From Auanema rhodensis (Eukaryota > Nematoda > Chromadorea > Rhabditida > Rhabditidae): 64,000 bases of DNA. Shown piece by piece: positions 24,734 to 35,700 of this stretch. Below the pieces are notes generated by a model that saw only the letters and a list, made by a program, of their open reading frames with translations, did no database searches and was not told where the DNA came from. The position numbers and the translations under genes were made by a program. How positions within the stretch are numbered: the first letter of the stretch is position 1; the number at the start of each line of letters is the position of its first letter. The stretch lies in NCBI GenBank assembly GCA_964057225.1, contig OZ059898.1, positions 11,346,001-11,410,000 on the forward strand, written 5' to 3'.

Positions 24734-26352
24734 TTGTAAAAGTAATATACTTTACAGTTAAAGTGATAGCCGCAATGATTTCGTACATATTAGAATTAGA
24801 TCAAAAAGCATCAAAAAATTGATTTGTCATGCAAAATATTCGCAGTCAGCAGGATTCGAACCTACGCGGGCAGAGCCCAATTGATTTCTAGTCAATCTCC
24901 TTAACCACTCGGACATGACTGCTTGTAAAAGGAATATACTTTACAGTTAAAGTGATAGACGCAATGATCTCGTACTTTTTGGAATAAGATCAAAAGGGAT
25001 CAAAAAATTGATTTCTCATACAAAATATTCGCAGTCAGCAGGATTCGAACCTACGCGGGCAGAGCCCAATTGATTTCTAGTCAATCTCCTTAACCACTCG
25101 GACATGACTGCTTGTAGAAGGAATATACTTTACAGTTAAAGTGATAGACGCAATGATCTCGTACTATTTGGAATAAGATCAAAAGGGATCAAAAAGTTGA
25201 TTTGTCATGCAAAATATTCGCAGTCAGCAGGATTCGAACCTACGCGGGCAGAGCCCATTTGATTTCTAGTCAATCTCCTTAACCACTCGGACATGACTGC
25301 TTGTAGAAGGAATATACTTTACAGTTAAAGTGATAGACGCAATGATCTCGTACTTTTTGGAATAAGATCGAAAGGGATCAAAAAATTGATTTCTCATGCA
25401 AAATATTCGCAGTCAGCAGGATTCGAACCTACGCGGGCAGAGCCCAATTGATTTCTAGTCAATCTCCTTAACCACTCGGACATGACTGCATGTATAAGGA
25501 ATATACTTTACAGTTAAAGTGATAGACGCAATGATCTCGTACTTTTTGGAATAAGATCAAATGGGATCAAAAAATTGATTTGTCATGCAAAATATTCGCA
25601 GTCAGCAGGATTCGAACCTACGCGGGCAGAGCCCAATTGATTTCTAGTCAATCTCCTGAACCACTCGGACATGACTGCTCGTAAAAGGAATATACTTTAC
25701 AGTTAAAGTGATACACGCAATGATTTCGTACTTTTTGGAATAAGATCAAAAGGGATCAAAAAATTGAATTCTCATGCAAAATATTCGCAGTCAGCAGGAT
25801 TCGAACCTACGCGGGCAGAGCCCAATTGATTTCTAGTCAATCTCCTTAACCACTCGGACATGACTGCTTGTAAAAGTAATATACTTTACAGTTAAAGTGA
25901 TAGCCGCAATGATTTCGTACATATTAGAATTAGATCAAAAAGCATCAAAAAATTGATTTGTCATGCAAAATATTCGCAGTCAGCAGGATTCGAACCTACG
26001 CGGGCAGAGCCCAATTGATTTCTAGTCAATCTCCTTAACCACTCGGACATGACTGCTTGTAAAAGTAATATACTTTACAGTTAAAATGATAGACGCAATG
26101 ATCTCGTACTATTTGGAATAAGATCAAAAGGGATCAAAAAGTTGATTTCTCATGCAAAATATTCGCAGTCAGCAGGATTCGAACCTACGCGTGCAGAGCC
26201 CAATTGATTTCTAGTCAATCTCCTTAACCACTCGGACATGACTGCTTGTAGAAGGAATTTACTTTACAGTTAAAGTGGTAGACGCAATGATCTCGTACTT
26301 TTTGGAATAAGAACAAATGGGATCAAAAAATTGATTTCTCATGCAAAATATT

Positions 26353-26434
26353 TGCAGTCAGCATGATTCGAACCTACGCGGGCAGAGCCCAATTGATTTC
26401 TAGTCAATCTCCTTAACCACTCGGACATGACTGC
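26353..26434 (-). tRNA. tRNA-Ser(AGA) A73 variant, fourth copy
   Basis: Same variant, 13,719 bp from 12634, the spacing of the large segmental duplication. Confidence 0.85.
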
Positions 26435-27238
26435 TTGTAAAAGGAATATACTTTACAGTTAAAGTGATAGACGCAATGATTTCGTACATATTGGAATTAG
26501 ATCAAAAAGCATCAAAAAATTGAATTCTCATGCAAAATATTCGCAGTCAGCAGGATTCAAACCTACGCGGGCAGAGCCCAATTGATTTCTAGTCAATCTC
26601 CTTAACCACTCGGACATGACTGCTTGTAGAAGGAATATACTTTACAGTTAAAGTGATAGACGCAATAATCTCGTACTTATTGGAATTAGATCAAAAAGCA
26701 TCAAAAAAGTGATTTCTCATGCAAAATATTCGCAGTCAGCAGGATTCGAACCTACGCGGGCAGAGCCCAATTGATTTCTAGTCAATCTCCTTAACCACTC
26801 GGACATGACTGCTTGTAGAAGGAATTTACTTTACAGTTAAAGTGGTAGACGCAATGATCTCGTACTTTTTGGAATAAGATCAAATGGGATCAAAAAATTG
26901 ATTTCTCATGCAAAATATTCGCAGTCAGCATGATTCGAACCTACGCGGGCAGAGCCCAATTGATTTCTAGTCAATCTCCTTAACCACTCGGACATGACTG
27001 CTTGTAGAAGGAATATACTTTACAGTTGAAGTGATAGACGCAATGATCTTGTACTTTTTGGAATAAGATATAAATGGGATCAAAAAATTGATTTCTCATG
27101 CAAAATATTCGCAGTCAGCAGGATTCGAACCTACGCGGGCAGAGCCCAATTGATTTCTAGTCAATCTCCTTAACCACTCGGACATGACTGCTTGTAGAAG
27201 GAATATACTTTACAGTTAAAGTGATAGACGCAATGATC

Positions 27239-27575
27239 CGTTCCGTTATGCTCTCACGTCGATCCTATAGACCAATAAAGCCTACAAGATGAGTGTGATA
27301 GTATTCCAGATGTAGCGGTAGATAAAGAGCATAATGGATAAACATAAGACTCAAGAAAGAAAGGTTTATTATGTCTACATAATTACAATAAGTTATAAAA
27401 GTATACATAAAGATATAAAGTGAAAGAGAGCTAAGAAAGGAAGACCAACCATCCATAGTCATTCCATAAGGCAAAGCTGAAGTCTGTGTTCCATATGAAG
27501 GGCGTGTCGTCCTCTCTCAGCCTGATGTCGTCTGATTCCAACCCGCCTGCTACGTATTGATTTCCGAATGGAAAG
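27239..27575 (-). repeat. 3' LTR of A2
   Basis: Equivalent to 13520-13856, including the changed inner tip ggaaag. Confidence 0.9.
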
Positions 27576-28293
27576 TGCCATTTTTTCGAGTTTATGTCGC
27601 GTCCTCGCGAATAGCAAAATATGTGGCTTGTTCCAATCGTAGCAGAAGGTTTAGATTTAAAAATCAAAAATTACAATTTTAACATAAAAATAGTAAAGAT
27701 AAATTACAATATAATGTTAAACAATATTATGTGCAAAGAATTCAATACAAATTATTTGAAAATACATGAATATTAAGAAATAAAATAATCTTTTAGAATA
27801 CCAGGGCTATATTTTGTCAGCGAGAGTGCGCAAAATAGCTTTTTAGGCACGACGCTGCATGTCTAACTTGTTTGAGTATAGAGAAACGAGAGTCATGCTA
27901 TATTATCGATGGAGCTAGCATGTTTCCTCAGCGTATTCAAAGCAAATTGTAATAATAAAAAAATGAAAATAAATTAAATCCCATATAATTTCCGGAATTG
28001 AATCATTAACTACTTGATAAGGACTGTTGCTCAGATGAATATGCAATATAATGTCTCTTATCTTTCATTTCTTCTTTATTCACGGGAAATTATTTGAAAT
28101 TGATGTTTTTTTTCGAAAAATTGAAGTTTTATAATCATATATGCTTTGAAACTGAAATGCTTTTTGATTATTAGCTTACATCTCGTCTTACTCAAGTTTT
28201 TCAATGATATAATAATATTAATAGCTCTGGTTTTTTAAAAGAGAGTTGATACAAAGTTTTACAATAATTTTATCAATCTCGAAATTATTTCTT

Positions 28294-28512
28294 TCATCGT
28301 CTTCTTCTTGGTGGTAGCCAATTTTGGTCCGATGGGTCTTCTGGTTCTGTTTCTTCAGTAGAGTCATAGTTATCGTTACCATTTATGACTTTTATGATCT
28401 CAATATCGCTGTCGTCGTCCGTGTCATAAGTCGTTGTATTTGATCGCAAAAGTTTGAGATTGTCTTTGTGTATGTCTTGAATTTTTCCAAATGGATTCTT
28501 GAGTTGTACCAT
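28294..28512 (-). pseudogene. C-terminal Pol tail relic of A2
   Basis: Same 72-codon reading as 14575-14793. Confidence 0.7.
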
Positions 28513-28871
28513 GTTTCCTTCAACGTTGATGACTTTTTAGCAGTAACTGGTGTTTGTTCTTCGACTATGATGGATGTTTCTTCTCTTCCTGGTGGTACGT
28601 GATCCTCGTCGCTCAATCGTTCAATAGGTGAATAAGTGCCTGCACGAGGAGTAAAGAATTTTTCGGTTTTGTGCTCGGCTTTCTGCTCGTCTTCGATTAT
28701 AGCGATGCTCTGCGCGCGAGCTTGGCTTCTGGTGAGTGGAGCTGAGTCTCGCAGATCAAAATCAGTTCGTGTACTGAGAAGTACAGCTGATCGGAATCGC
28801 TTATCCACTTTGGTAGCGCTCTTGGTTTGGAAAAACCTTGAGTGTTTAGTAACGTGGGGGATTTTGAGACG
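28392..28871 (-). pseudogene. N-terminal Gag-extension relic of A2
   Basis: Same frame, deletion joint and absence of an ATG as 14673-15152. Confidence 0.7.
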
Positions 28872-30203
28872 TTAATGAGTGTTATGGATAAGGAGTTTTG
28901 GAAAAGGAGGGAGAAAGCTGTGAGTAACTGGTTTGTATAGTCGGCGTTAAGGAATGAATCTAAGTTGTGGCCTTTAACAGAGATCCGCCTACTACCGTAT
29001 GAAAATTTGGACTTTGTTCGCTTTCCAATTTAATATTCTTAAATGTATATAATTCAACCAGTTTGTATATGTTCAAAAATGTTCAGTGCTCACTTGATTG
29101 ATGCCTGAGCAATCTCATTAGTCCTTATTCCCATTTTTTTTTCTTTTTCTGACGATTCTGATCTTCTTGGACTCACGAGTGATCGAAAATGCCACGAAAA
29201 TGGACTTTGGTAAATGTTCAAAGGATTTTAGCGGTTTTCGTAATGTACATTCGTAATAGCATTACTTTTTAAGGAAGCAATTTGGAAAACGAATGAGTAT
29301 CGTAGTCCCATCATGATCAGAAATCTAGTTTTAAAATTATGGCTAGGAATAGATGACTAAAGATTACAATAACTATAATTAAAGAATTAAGGTGTTTAGG
29401 AATGAGTCTTATGCCTCAAAACAACAATAACGGTATGAGGAAGGTGACATATAGTAAGGGGAGAAAATCCAAACTGATATGCTTAAGCCAACACGACCTG
29501 ATAGACAATCACTAATAATAATTCAGTTCGTAAAATTGTACAGGATTTTTCGGACTATAGCGATCTTAAAATTCACTTTTCATAATATTCCTCCCATTTA
29601 GGTGTGGTTTCCCGTGTAAATTCAATGCGTTATCAAAATATTTTTGGATGTTAATGGCAAAAAGTTGTCTGAACAGCAATGTAACGCAAAATAAAATAGT
29701 CCTGATCGCAAAATATGAAATAAACTCAATTTGGTGCACAAAATTGTTTCATCCACAAAAATAAAGAAATAACCGTGGCTATTCTTTCCTCGAAGCCAAA
29801 ATCAATCCTTATAAGGAGAAAGTGTGGGCATAAATCTCAAAAAAAATATCCTTAGGTGAATTTGTTCACTAATTCATCCTAGGGTCCTCAAAAATGCTTC
29901 GAGTTCGGGTAACAGAGTATTTGATGTTAACAGCAAGGATATAAAAATTGTTGGGTTCAGACACACAGAAAATTGTGAACAAACGGGAAAACATAACTTC
30001 TTTTTCAAAAAATATAAAATATCCATCTCCAAAAGGAGTGGTCCTTGCATCTGTTCCCTTTTAAACGTTGTTGGCCCCACCGTATTGTGTTAAGACATGG
30101 AGTAGATGGTTTAGAGATATAAGAGAATTCAGATTCAATGAATTGTATTGAAAATAACGAAATATAAGAGAAAATAGTCAAGAAATCAAGATAAAATGTT
30201 CGA

Positions 30204-30216
30204 GGTGGAACCTCCA
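30204..30216 (-). other. Primer-binding site of A2
   Basis: Thirteen bases complementary to the tRNA-Gln 3' end, abutting the 5' LTR. Confidence 0.8.
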
Positions 30217-30553
30217 CGTTCCGTTATGCTCTCACGTCGATCCTATAGACCAATAAAGCCTACAAGATGAGTGTGATAGTATTCCAGATGTAGCGGTAGA
30301 TGAAGAGCATAATGGATAAACATAAGACTCGAGAAAGAAAGGTTTATTATGTCTACATGATTACAATAAGTTATAGAAGTCTACCTAAAGATATAAAGTG
30401 AAAGAGAGCTAAGAAAGGAAGACCAACCATCCATAGTCATTCCATAAGGCAAAGCTGAAGTCTGTGTTCCATATGAAGGGCGTGTCGTCCTCTCTCAGCC
30501 TCATGTCGTCTGATTCTAACCCGCCTGCTACGTATTGATTTCCGAATGGAACG
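30217..30553 (-). repeat. 5' LTR of A2
   Basis: Equivalent to 16498-16834, with intact tips. Confidence 0.9.
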
Positions 30554-30932
30554 CAATGATCTCGTACTTATCGGAATTAAATCAAAAGGGATCAAAAAAG
30601 TGTGTTCTAGTGCAAAATATTCGCAGTCAGCAGGATTCGAACCTACGCGGGCAGAGCCCAATTGATTTCTAGTCAATCTCCTTAACCACTCGGACATGAC
30701 TGCTTGTAGAAGGAATATACTTTACAGTTAAAGTGATAGACGCAATGATCTCGTACTTTTTGGAATAAGATCAAAAGGGATCAAAAAATTGATTTGTCAT
30801 GCAAAATATTCGCAGTCAGCAGGATTCGAACCTACGCGGGCAGAGCCCAATTGATTTCTAGTCAATCTCCTTAACCACTCGGACATGACTGCTTGTAGAA
30901 GGAATATACTTTACAGTTGAAGTGATAGACGC
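30554..30932 (-). tRNA. tRNA-Ser-AGA: Array segment 3a: 2 tRNA-Ser(AGA) genes
   Basis: Genes 30622-30703 and 30811-30892, both with consensus structure. The spacer of the second is interrupted by the solo LTR at the tetranucleotide ACGC (30929-30932). Confidence 0.96.
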
Positions 30933-31276
30933 CGTTCCGTTATGCTCCTGCGTCGATAATATAAACCATTGTAGTTTATACCATGACGCGAATAGTATTC
31001 CTTGGTGTAGCGGTAGGAATACAGAGCATAAGGTCAATCATAAGATAAAAGAGAGAAAGATTTATTGGCATGAAACTACAACAATAATATACAAAGATAA
31101 AGATACAATACAATAAGATAAATATAAGTATAAAGACTAAACTACAAGCCGTCCATGAGCTTGCTAAGAGGCGAACTCCCGACCAAGGGAACGAGGGAAG
31201 GCGGAGCCATTCCTCGGTCCTCTGGTCGTCTGGCTCTAACCCTTCAGCTACATATATGGGGAGTCCGAATGGAACG
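30933..31276 (-). mobile_element. Solo LTR of family B
   Basis: 344 bp, minus orientation, tips CGTTCC and GGAACG, clearly the LTR of element B with scattered differences. Flanked by a 4-bp duplication ACGC (30929-30932 and 31277-31280) in the spacer, 37-40 bp upstream of the 30811 gene. A single LTR with its target duplication means the rest was lost by LTR-LTR recombination. Confidence 0.93.
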
Positions 31277-32300
31277 ACGCAATGATTTCGTACATATTAG
31301 AATTAGATCAAAAAGCATCAAAAAATTGATTTTTCATGCAAAATATTCGCAGTCAGCAGGATTCGAACCTACGCGGGCAGAGCCCAATTGATTTCTAGTC
31401 AATCTCCTTAACCACTCGGACATGACTGCTTGTAGAAGGAATATACTTTACAGTTGAAGTGATAGACGCAATGATTTCGTACATATTAGAATTAGATCAA
31501 AAAGCATCAAAAAATTGATTTGTCATGCAAAATATTCGCAGTCAGCAGGATTCGAACCTACGCGGGCAGAGCCCAATTGATTTCTAGTCAATCTCCTTAA
31601 CCACTCGGACATGACTGCTTGTAGAAGGAATATACTTTACAGTTGAAGTGATAGACGCAATGATTTCGTACATATTAGAATTAGATCAAAAAGCATCAAA
31701 AAATTGATTTGTCATGCAAAATATTCGCAGTCAGCAGGATTCGAACCTACACGGGCAGAGCCCAATTGATTTCTAGTCAATCTCCTTAACCACTCGGACA
31801 TGACTGCTTGTAGAAGGAATATACTTTACAGTTAAAGTGATAGACGCAATGATCTCGTACTTTTTGGAATAAGATCAAAAGGGATCAAAAAATTGATTTG
31901 TCATGCAAAATATTCGCAGTCAGCAGGATTCGAACCTACGCGGGCAGAGCCCAATTGATTTCTAGTCAATCTCCTTAACCACTCGGACATGACTGCTTGT
32001 AGAAGGAATATACTTTACAGTTGAAGTGATAGACGCAATGATTTCGTACATATTAGAATTAGATCAAAAAGCATCAAAAAATTGATTTGTCATGCAAAAT
32101 ATTCGCAGTCAGCAGGATTCGAACCTACGCGGGCAGAGCCCAATTGATTTCTAGTCAATCTCCTTAACCACTCGGACATGACTGCTTGTAGAAGGAATAT
32201 ACTTTACAGTTGAAGTGATAGACGCAATGATTTCGTACATATTAGAATTAGATCAAAAAGCATCAAAAAATTGATTTCTCATGCAAAATATTCGCAGTCA
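31277..32300 (-). tRNA. tRNA-Ser-AGA: Array segment 3b: 5 tRNA-Ser(AGA) genes and one interrupted
   Basis: Complete genes at 31348, 31537, 31726 (one change at the base of the T-arm), 31915 and 32104. The next gene, starting at 32293, is cut by element A3. Spacers are mostly of the tacatattagaattag class. Confidence 0.95.
32293..32300 (-). pseudogene. 3' end of a tRNA-Ser gene split by A3
   Basis: Eight bases of the acceptor end (cgcagtca on the plus strand). The rest lies at 35623-35700, with GTCA repeated on both sides. The larger fragment keeps A and B boxes but lacks the last three acceptor bases and G73, and would read into the LTR. Confidence 0.9.
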
Positions 32301-32637
32301 CGTTCCATTCGGAAATCAATACGTAGCAGGCGGGTTAGAATCAGACGACATGAGGCTGAGAGAGGACGACACGCCCTTCATATGGAACACAGACTTCAGC
32401 TTTGCCTTATGGAATGACTATGGATGGTTGGTCTTCCTTTCTTAGCTCTCTTTCACTTTATATCTTTAGGTAGACTTATATAACTTATTGTAATTATGTA
32501 GACATAATAAACCTTTCTTTCTCGAGTCTTATGTTTATCCATTATGCTCTTTATCTACCGCTACATCTGGAATACTATCACACTCATCTTTTAGGCTTTA
32601 TTGGTCTATAGGATCGATGTGAGAGCATAACGGAACG
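32301..32637 (+). repeat. 5' LTR of A3
   Basis: 337 bp from CGTTCC to GGAACG. Contains an AATAAA. Confidence 0.9.
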
Positions 32638-32650
32638 TGGAGGTTCCACC
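32638..32650 (+). other. Primer-binding site of A3, tRNA-Gln type
   Basis: TGGAGGTTCCACC directly follows the LTR; complementary to the 3' end of tRNA-Gln including CCA. Confidence 0.8.
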
Positions 32651-33977
32651 TCGAACATTTTATCTTGATTTCTTGACTATTTTCTCTTATATTTCGTTAT
32701 TTTCAGTATTTCATTGAATCTGAATTCTCTTATATCTCTAAACCATCTACTCCATGTCTTAACACAATACGGTGGGGCCAACAACGTTTAAAAGGGAACA
32801 GATGCAAGGACCACTCCTTTTGGAGATGGATATTTTATATTTTTTGAAACTGAAGTTATATTTTCCCGTTTGTTCACAATTTTCTGTCTGTCTGAACCCA
32901 ACAATTTTTATATCCTTGCTGTTAACATCGAATACTCTGTTACCCGAACTCGAAGCATTTTTGAGGACCCTAGGATGAATAAGTGAACAAATTCACCCAA
33001 GGATAATTTTTATTGAGATTTATGCCCACACTTTCTCCTTTTAAGGATTGATTCTGGCTTCGAGGAAAGAATAGCCACGGTTATTTCTTTATTTTTGTGG
33101 ATGAAACAATTTTGCGCACCAAATTGAGATTATTTCATATTTTGCGATCAGGACTATTTTATTTTGCGTTACATTTCTGTTCAGACAACTTTTTGCCATT
33201 AACATCCAAAAATATTTTGATAACGCATTGAATTTACACGGGAAACCTCACCTAAATGGGAGGAATATTATGAAAAGTGAATTTTAAGATCGCTATAGTC
33301 CGAAAAATCCTGTACAATTTTACGAACTGAATTATTATTAGTGATTGTCTATCAGGTCGTGTTGGCTTAAGCATATCAGTTTGGATTTTATCCCCTTACT
33401 ATATGTCACCTTCCTCATACCGTTATTGTTGTTTTGAAGCATAAGACTCATTCCTAAACACCATAATTCTTCAAATATAGTTATTGTAATCTTTAGTCAT
33501 CTATTCCTAACCATAATTTTAAAACTAGATTTCTGATCATGATGGGACTACGGTACTCATTCGTTTTCCAAATTGCTTCCTTAAAGAGTAATGCTATTAC
33601 GAATGTACATTACGAAAACCGCTAAAATCCTTTGAACATTTACCAAAGTCCATTTTCGTGGCATTTTCGATCACTCGTGAGTCCAAGAAGATCAGAATCG
33701 TCAGAAAAAGAAAAAAAATGGGAATAAGGACTAATGAGATTGCTCAGGCATCAATCAAGTGAGCACTGAACATTTTTGAACATATACAAACTGGTTGAAT
33801 TATATACATTTAAGAATATTAAATTGGAAAGCAAACAAAGTCCAAATTTTCATACGGTAGTAGGCGGATCTCTGTTAAAGGCCACAACTTAGATTCATTC
33901 CTTAACGCCGACTATACAAACCAGTTACTCACAGCTTTCTCACCTCTTTTCCAAAATTCCTTATCCATAACACTCAT
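32651..33977 (+). other. 5' leader of A3 with conserved RNA blocks
   Basis: About 1.3 kb without a convincing gene. Blocks shared with the otherwise divergent leader of element B lie at about 33150 (TCAGGACTA), 33300 (AGTCCGAAAAA), 33350 (GTCAGG-like, then AAGCATA) and 33385-33418 (GGATTTTATCCCC, then TATGTCACCTTCCTCA). Conservation of nucleotides without a shared reading frame suggests packaging, dimerisation or translation-control RNA. Confidence 0.6.
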
Positions 33978-33980
33978 TAA

Positions 33981-34481
33981 CGTCTCAAAATCCCCCACGT
34001 TACTAAACACTCAAGGTTTTTCCAAACCAAGAGCACTACCAAAGTGGATAAACGATTCCGATCAGCTGTACCTCTCAGTACACGAACTGATTTTGATCTG
34101 CGAGACTCAGCTCCACTCACCAGAAGCCGAGCTCGCGCACAGAGCACCGCTATAATCAAAGACGAGCAGAAAGCCGAGCACAAAACCGAAAAATTCTTTA
34201 CTCCTCGTGCAGGCACTTATTCACCTACTGAACGATTAAGCGACAAGGATTACGTACCACCAGGAGGAGAAGAAACATCCGTCATAGTGGAAGAACAAAC
34301 ACCAGTTACTGCTAAAAAGGAAACATGGTACAACTCAAGAATCCATTTGGAAAAATTCAAGACGTACACAAAGACAATCTCAAACTTTTTGAACGAAAAA
34401 TGGACCATACAATCGCTCAAAACACGCGATCAAATACAACGACTTATGACACGGACGACGACAGCGATATTGAGATCATAA
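33981..34481 (+). pseudogene. N-terminal Gag-extension relic of A3
   Basis: Opens after TAA at 33978-33980 with no ATG. Carries the RFFQTKS and FFTPRAGTYSP motifs shared with A0 and B, then crosses the deletion joint near 34318 and runs out of frame through the Pol tail. If made at all it would be a short Gag-extension peptide. Confidence 0.7.
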
Positions 34482-34579
34482 AAGTCATAAATGGTAACGA
34501 TAACTATGACTCTACTGAAGAAACAGAACCAGAAGACCCATCGGACCAAAATTGGCTACCACCAAGAAGAAGACGATGA
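34325..34579 (+). pseudogene. C-terminal Pol tail relic of A3 (84 codons)
   Basis: ATG-initiated reading of the integrase C-terminal end plus acidic tail. It keeps 12 codons missing from A1 and A2. Confidence 0.7.
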
Positions 34580-35285
34580 AAGAAATAATTTCGAGATTAA
34601 TAAAATTATTGTAAAACTTTGTATCAACTCTCTTTTAAAAAAAAAAAAAAGAACCAGAGCTATTAATATTATTATATCATTGAAAAACTTGAGTAAGACG
34701 AGATGTAAGCTAATAATCAAAAAGCATTTCAGTTTCAAAGCATATATGATTATAAAACTTCATCAATTTCAAATAATTTCCCGTAAATAAAGAAGAAATG
34801 AAAGATAAGAGACATTATATTGCATATTCATCTGAGCAACAGTCCTTATCAAGTAGTTGATGATTCAATTCCGGAAATTATATGGGATTTAATTTTTTTT
34901 TTTTATTATTACAATTTGCTTTGAATACGCTGAAGAAACATGCTAGCTCCATCGATAATATAGCATGACTCTCGTTTCTCTATACTCAAACAAGTTAGAC
35001 ATGCAGCGTCGTGCCTAAAAAGCTATTTTGCGCACTCTCGCTGACGAAATATAGCCCTGGTATTCTAAAAGATTGTTTTATTACTTAATATTCATGTATT
35101 TTCAAATAATTTTTATTAAATTCTTTTCAGATAATATTCTTTAACACTATATTGTAATTTATCTTTACTATTTTTATGTTAAAATTGTAATTTTTGATTT
35201 TTAAAACTAAACCTTCTGCTACGATTGGAACAAGCCACATATTTTGCTATTCGCGAGGACGCGACATAAACTCGAAAAAATGGCA
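34580..35285 (+). other. 3' non-coding region and polypurine tract of A3
   Basis: AT-rich with no gene. The end, ctcgaaaaaatggca at about 35271-35285, abuts the 3' LTR and is the candidate polypurine primer for plus-strand synthesis. Confidence 0.55.
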
Positions 35286-35622
35286 CTTTCCATTCGGAAA
35301 TCAATACGTAGCAGGCGGGTTAGAATCAGACGACATGAGGCTGAGAGAGGACGACACGCCCTTCATATGGAACACAGACTTCAGCTTTGCCTTATGGAAT
35401 GACTATGGATGGTTGGTCTTCCTTTCTTAGCTCTCTTTCACTTTATATCTTTATGTAAACTTATATAACTTATTGTAATCATGTAGACATAATAAACCTT
35501 TCTTTCTCGAGTCTTATGTTTATCCATTATGCTCTTTATCTACCGCTACATCTGGAATACTATCACACTCATCTTTTAGGCTTTATTGGTCTATAGGATC
35601 GATGTGAGAGCATAACGGAACG
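35286..35622 (+). repeat. 3' LTR of A3
   Basis: 337 bp beginning CTTTCC (first tip changed from CGTTCC) and ending GGAACG. Confidence 0.9.
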
Positions 35623-35700
35623 GTCAGCAGGATTCGAACCTACGCGGGCAGAGCCCAATTGATTTCTAGTCAATCTCCTTAACCACTCGGACATGACTGC
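35623..35700 (-). pseudogene. Main part of the tRNA-Ser gene split by A3
   Basis: 78 of 82 bases remain, including both internal promoter boxes. The 3' acceptor end and TTTT terminator are replaced by LTR sequence. Confidence 0.9.

Larger units (their letters stand above)
16835..27238 (-). tRNA. tRNA-Ser-AGA: Array segment 2: 55 tandem tRNA-Ser(AGA) genes
   Basis: Gene ends (lower coordinate) at 16903 and every 189 bp to 26920, then 27110. The body 17.1-23.2 kb is very uniform, with most genes matching the consensus. Variants: 17659 (T-stem mismatch); 17848, 23518 and 24274 (variable arm); 18037 (acceptor C to T, giving a G-U wobble); 18415 (T-loop plus variable arm); 21439 and 21817 (variable arm); 23329 and 24085 (T-stem); 25219 (anticodon-stem pair lost); 25597 (D-loop); 26164 (variable arm); 26353 (A73); 26542 (C56); 26920 (T-stem). 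Some spacers carry gaatgaatacac in place of gaaggaatatac, losing the TATATT-like motif 11-19 nt upstream of the gene. Nested higher-order repeats are listed separately. From 24253 on, this segment copies segment 1. Confidence 0.97.
27239..30553 (-). mobile_element. Non-autonomous LTR element A2 (duplicate of A1)
   Basis: Same structure, length, flanks and relic frames as A1, shifted by 13,719 bp. It arose by duplication of the surrounding array and not by a new insertion: the tRNA variants on both sides are duplicated too. LTRs 27239-27575 and 30217-30553; PBS 30204-30216. Confidence 0.9.
24253..30795. repeat. Segmental duplication, right copy (6,543 bp)
   Basis: Copy of 10534-17076, offset 13,719 bp, carrying tRNA genes 24274 to 30622 and element A2. 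The array between the copies (17.1-24.3 kb) is not part of it. Confidence 0.9.
32301..35622 (+). mobile_element. Non-autonomous LTR element A3, opposite orientation to the tRNA genes
   Basis: 3,322 bp, LTRs 32301-32637 and 35286-35622, 4-bp target duplication GTCA at 32297-32300 and 35623-35626. Interior: PBS, leader, Gag N-terminal relic joined to the Pol tail, and 3' non-coding DNA with an A-rich run near 34637. The deletion joint uses the same Gag-side sequence (gctaaaaag) as A1 but lacks the next 15 bp, which end in the same AAG; so A3 and A1 share an ancestor or used the same microhomology. A few differences separate the two LTRs. Confidence 0.92.

Noticed and set aside
34044..34481. GTG- and TTG-initiated starts for the Gag frames (34044, 15089, 51566)
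   Set aside because: These are bacterial-style start choices; in this eukaryotic setting the open frame is reported and the true start left open.
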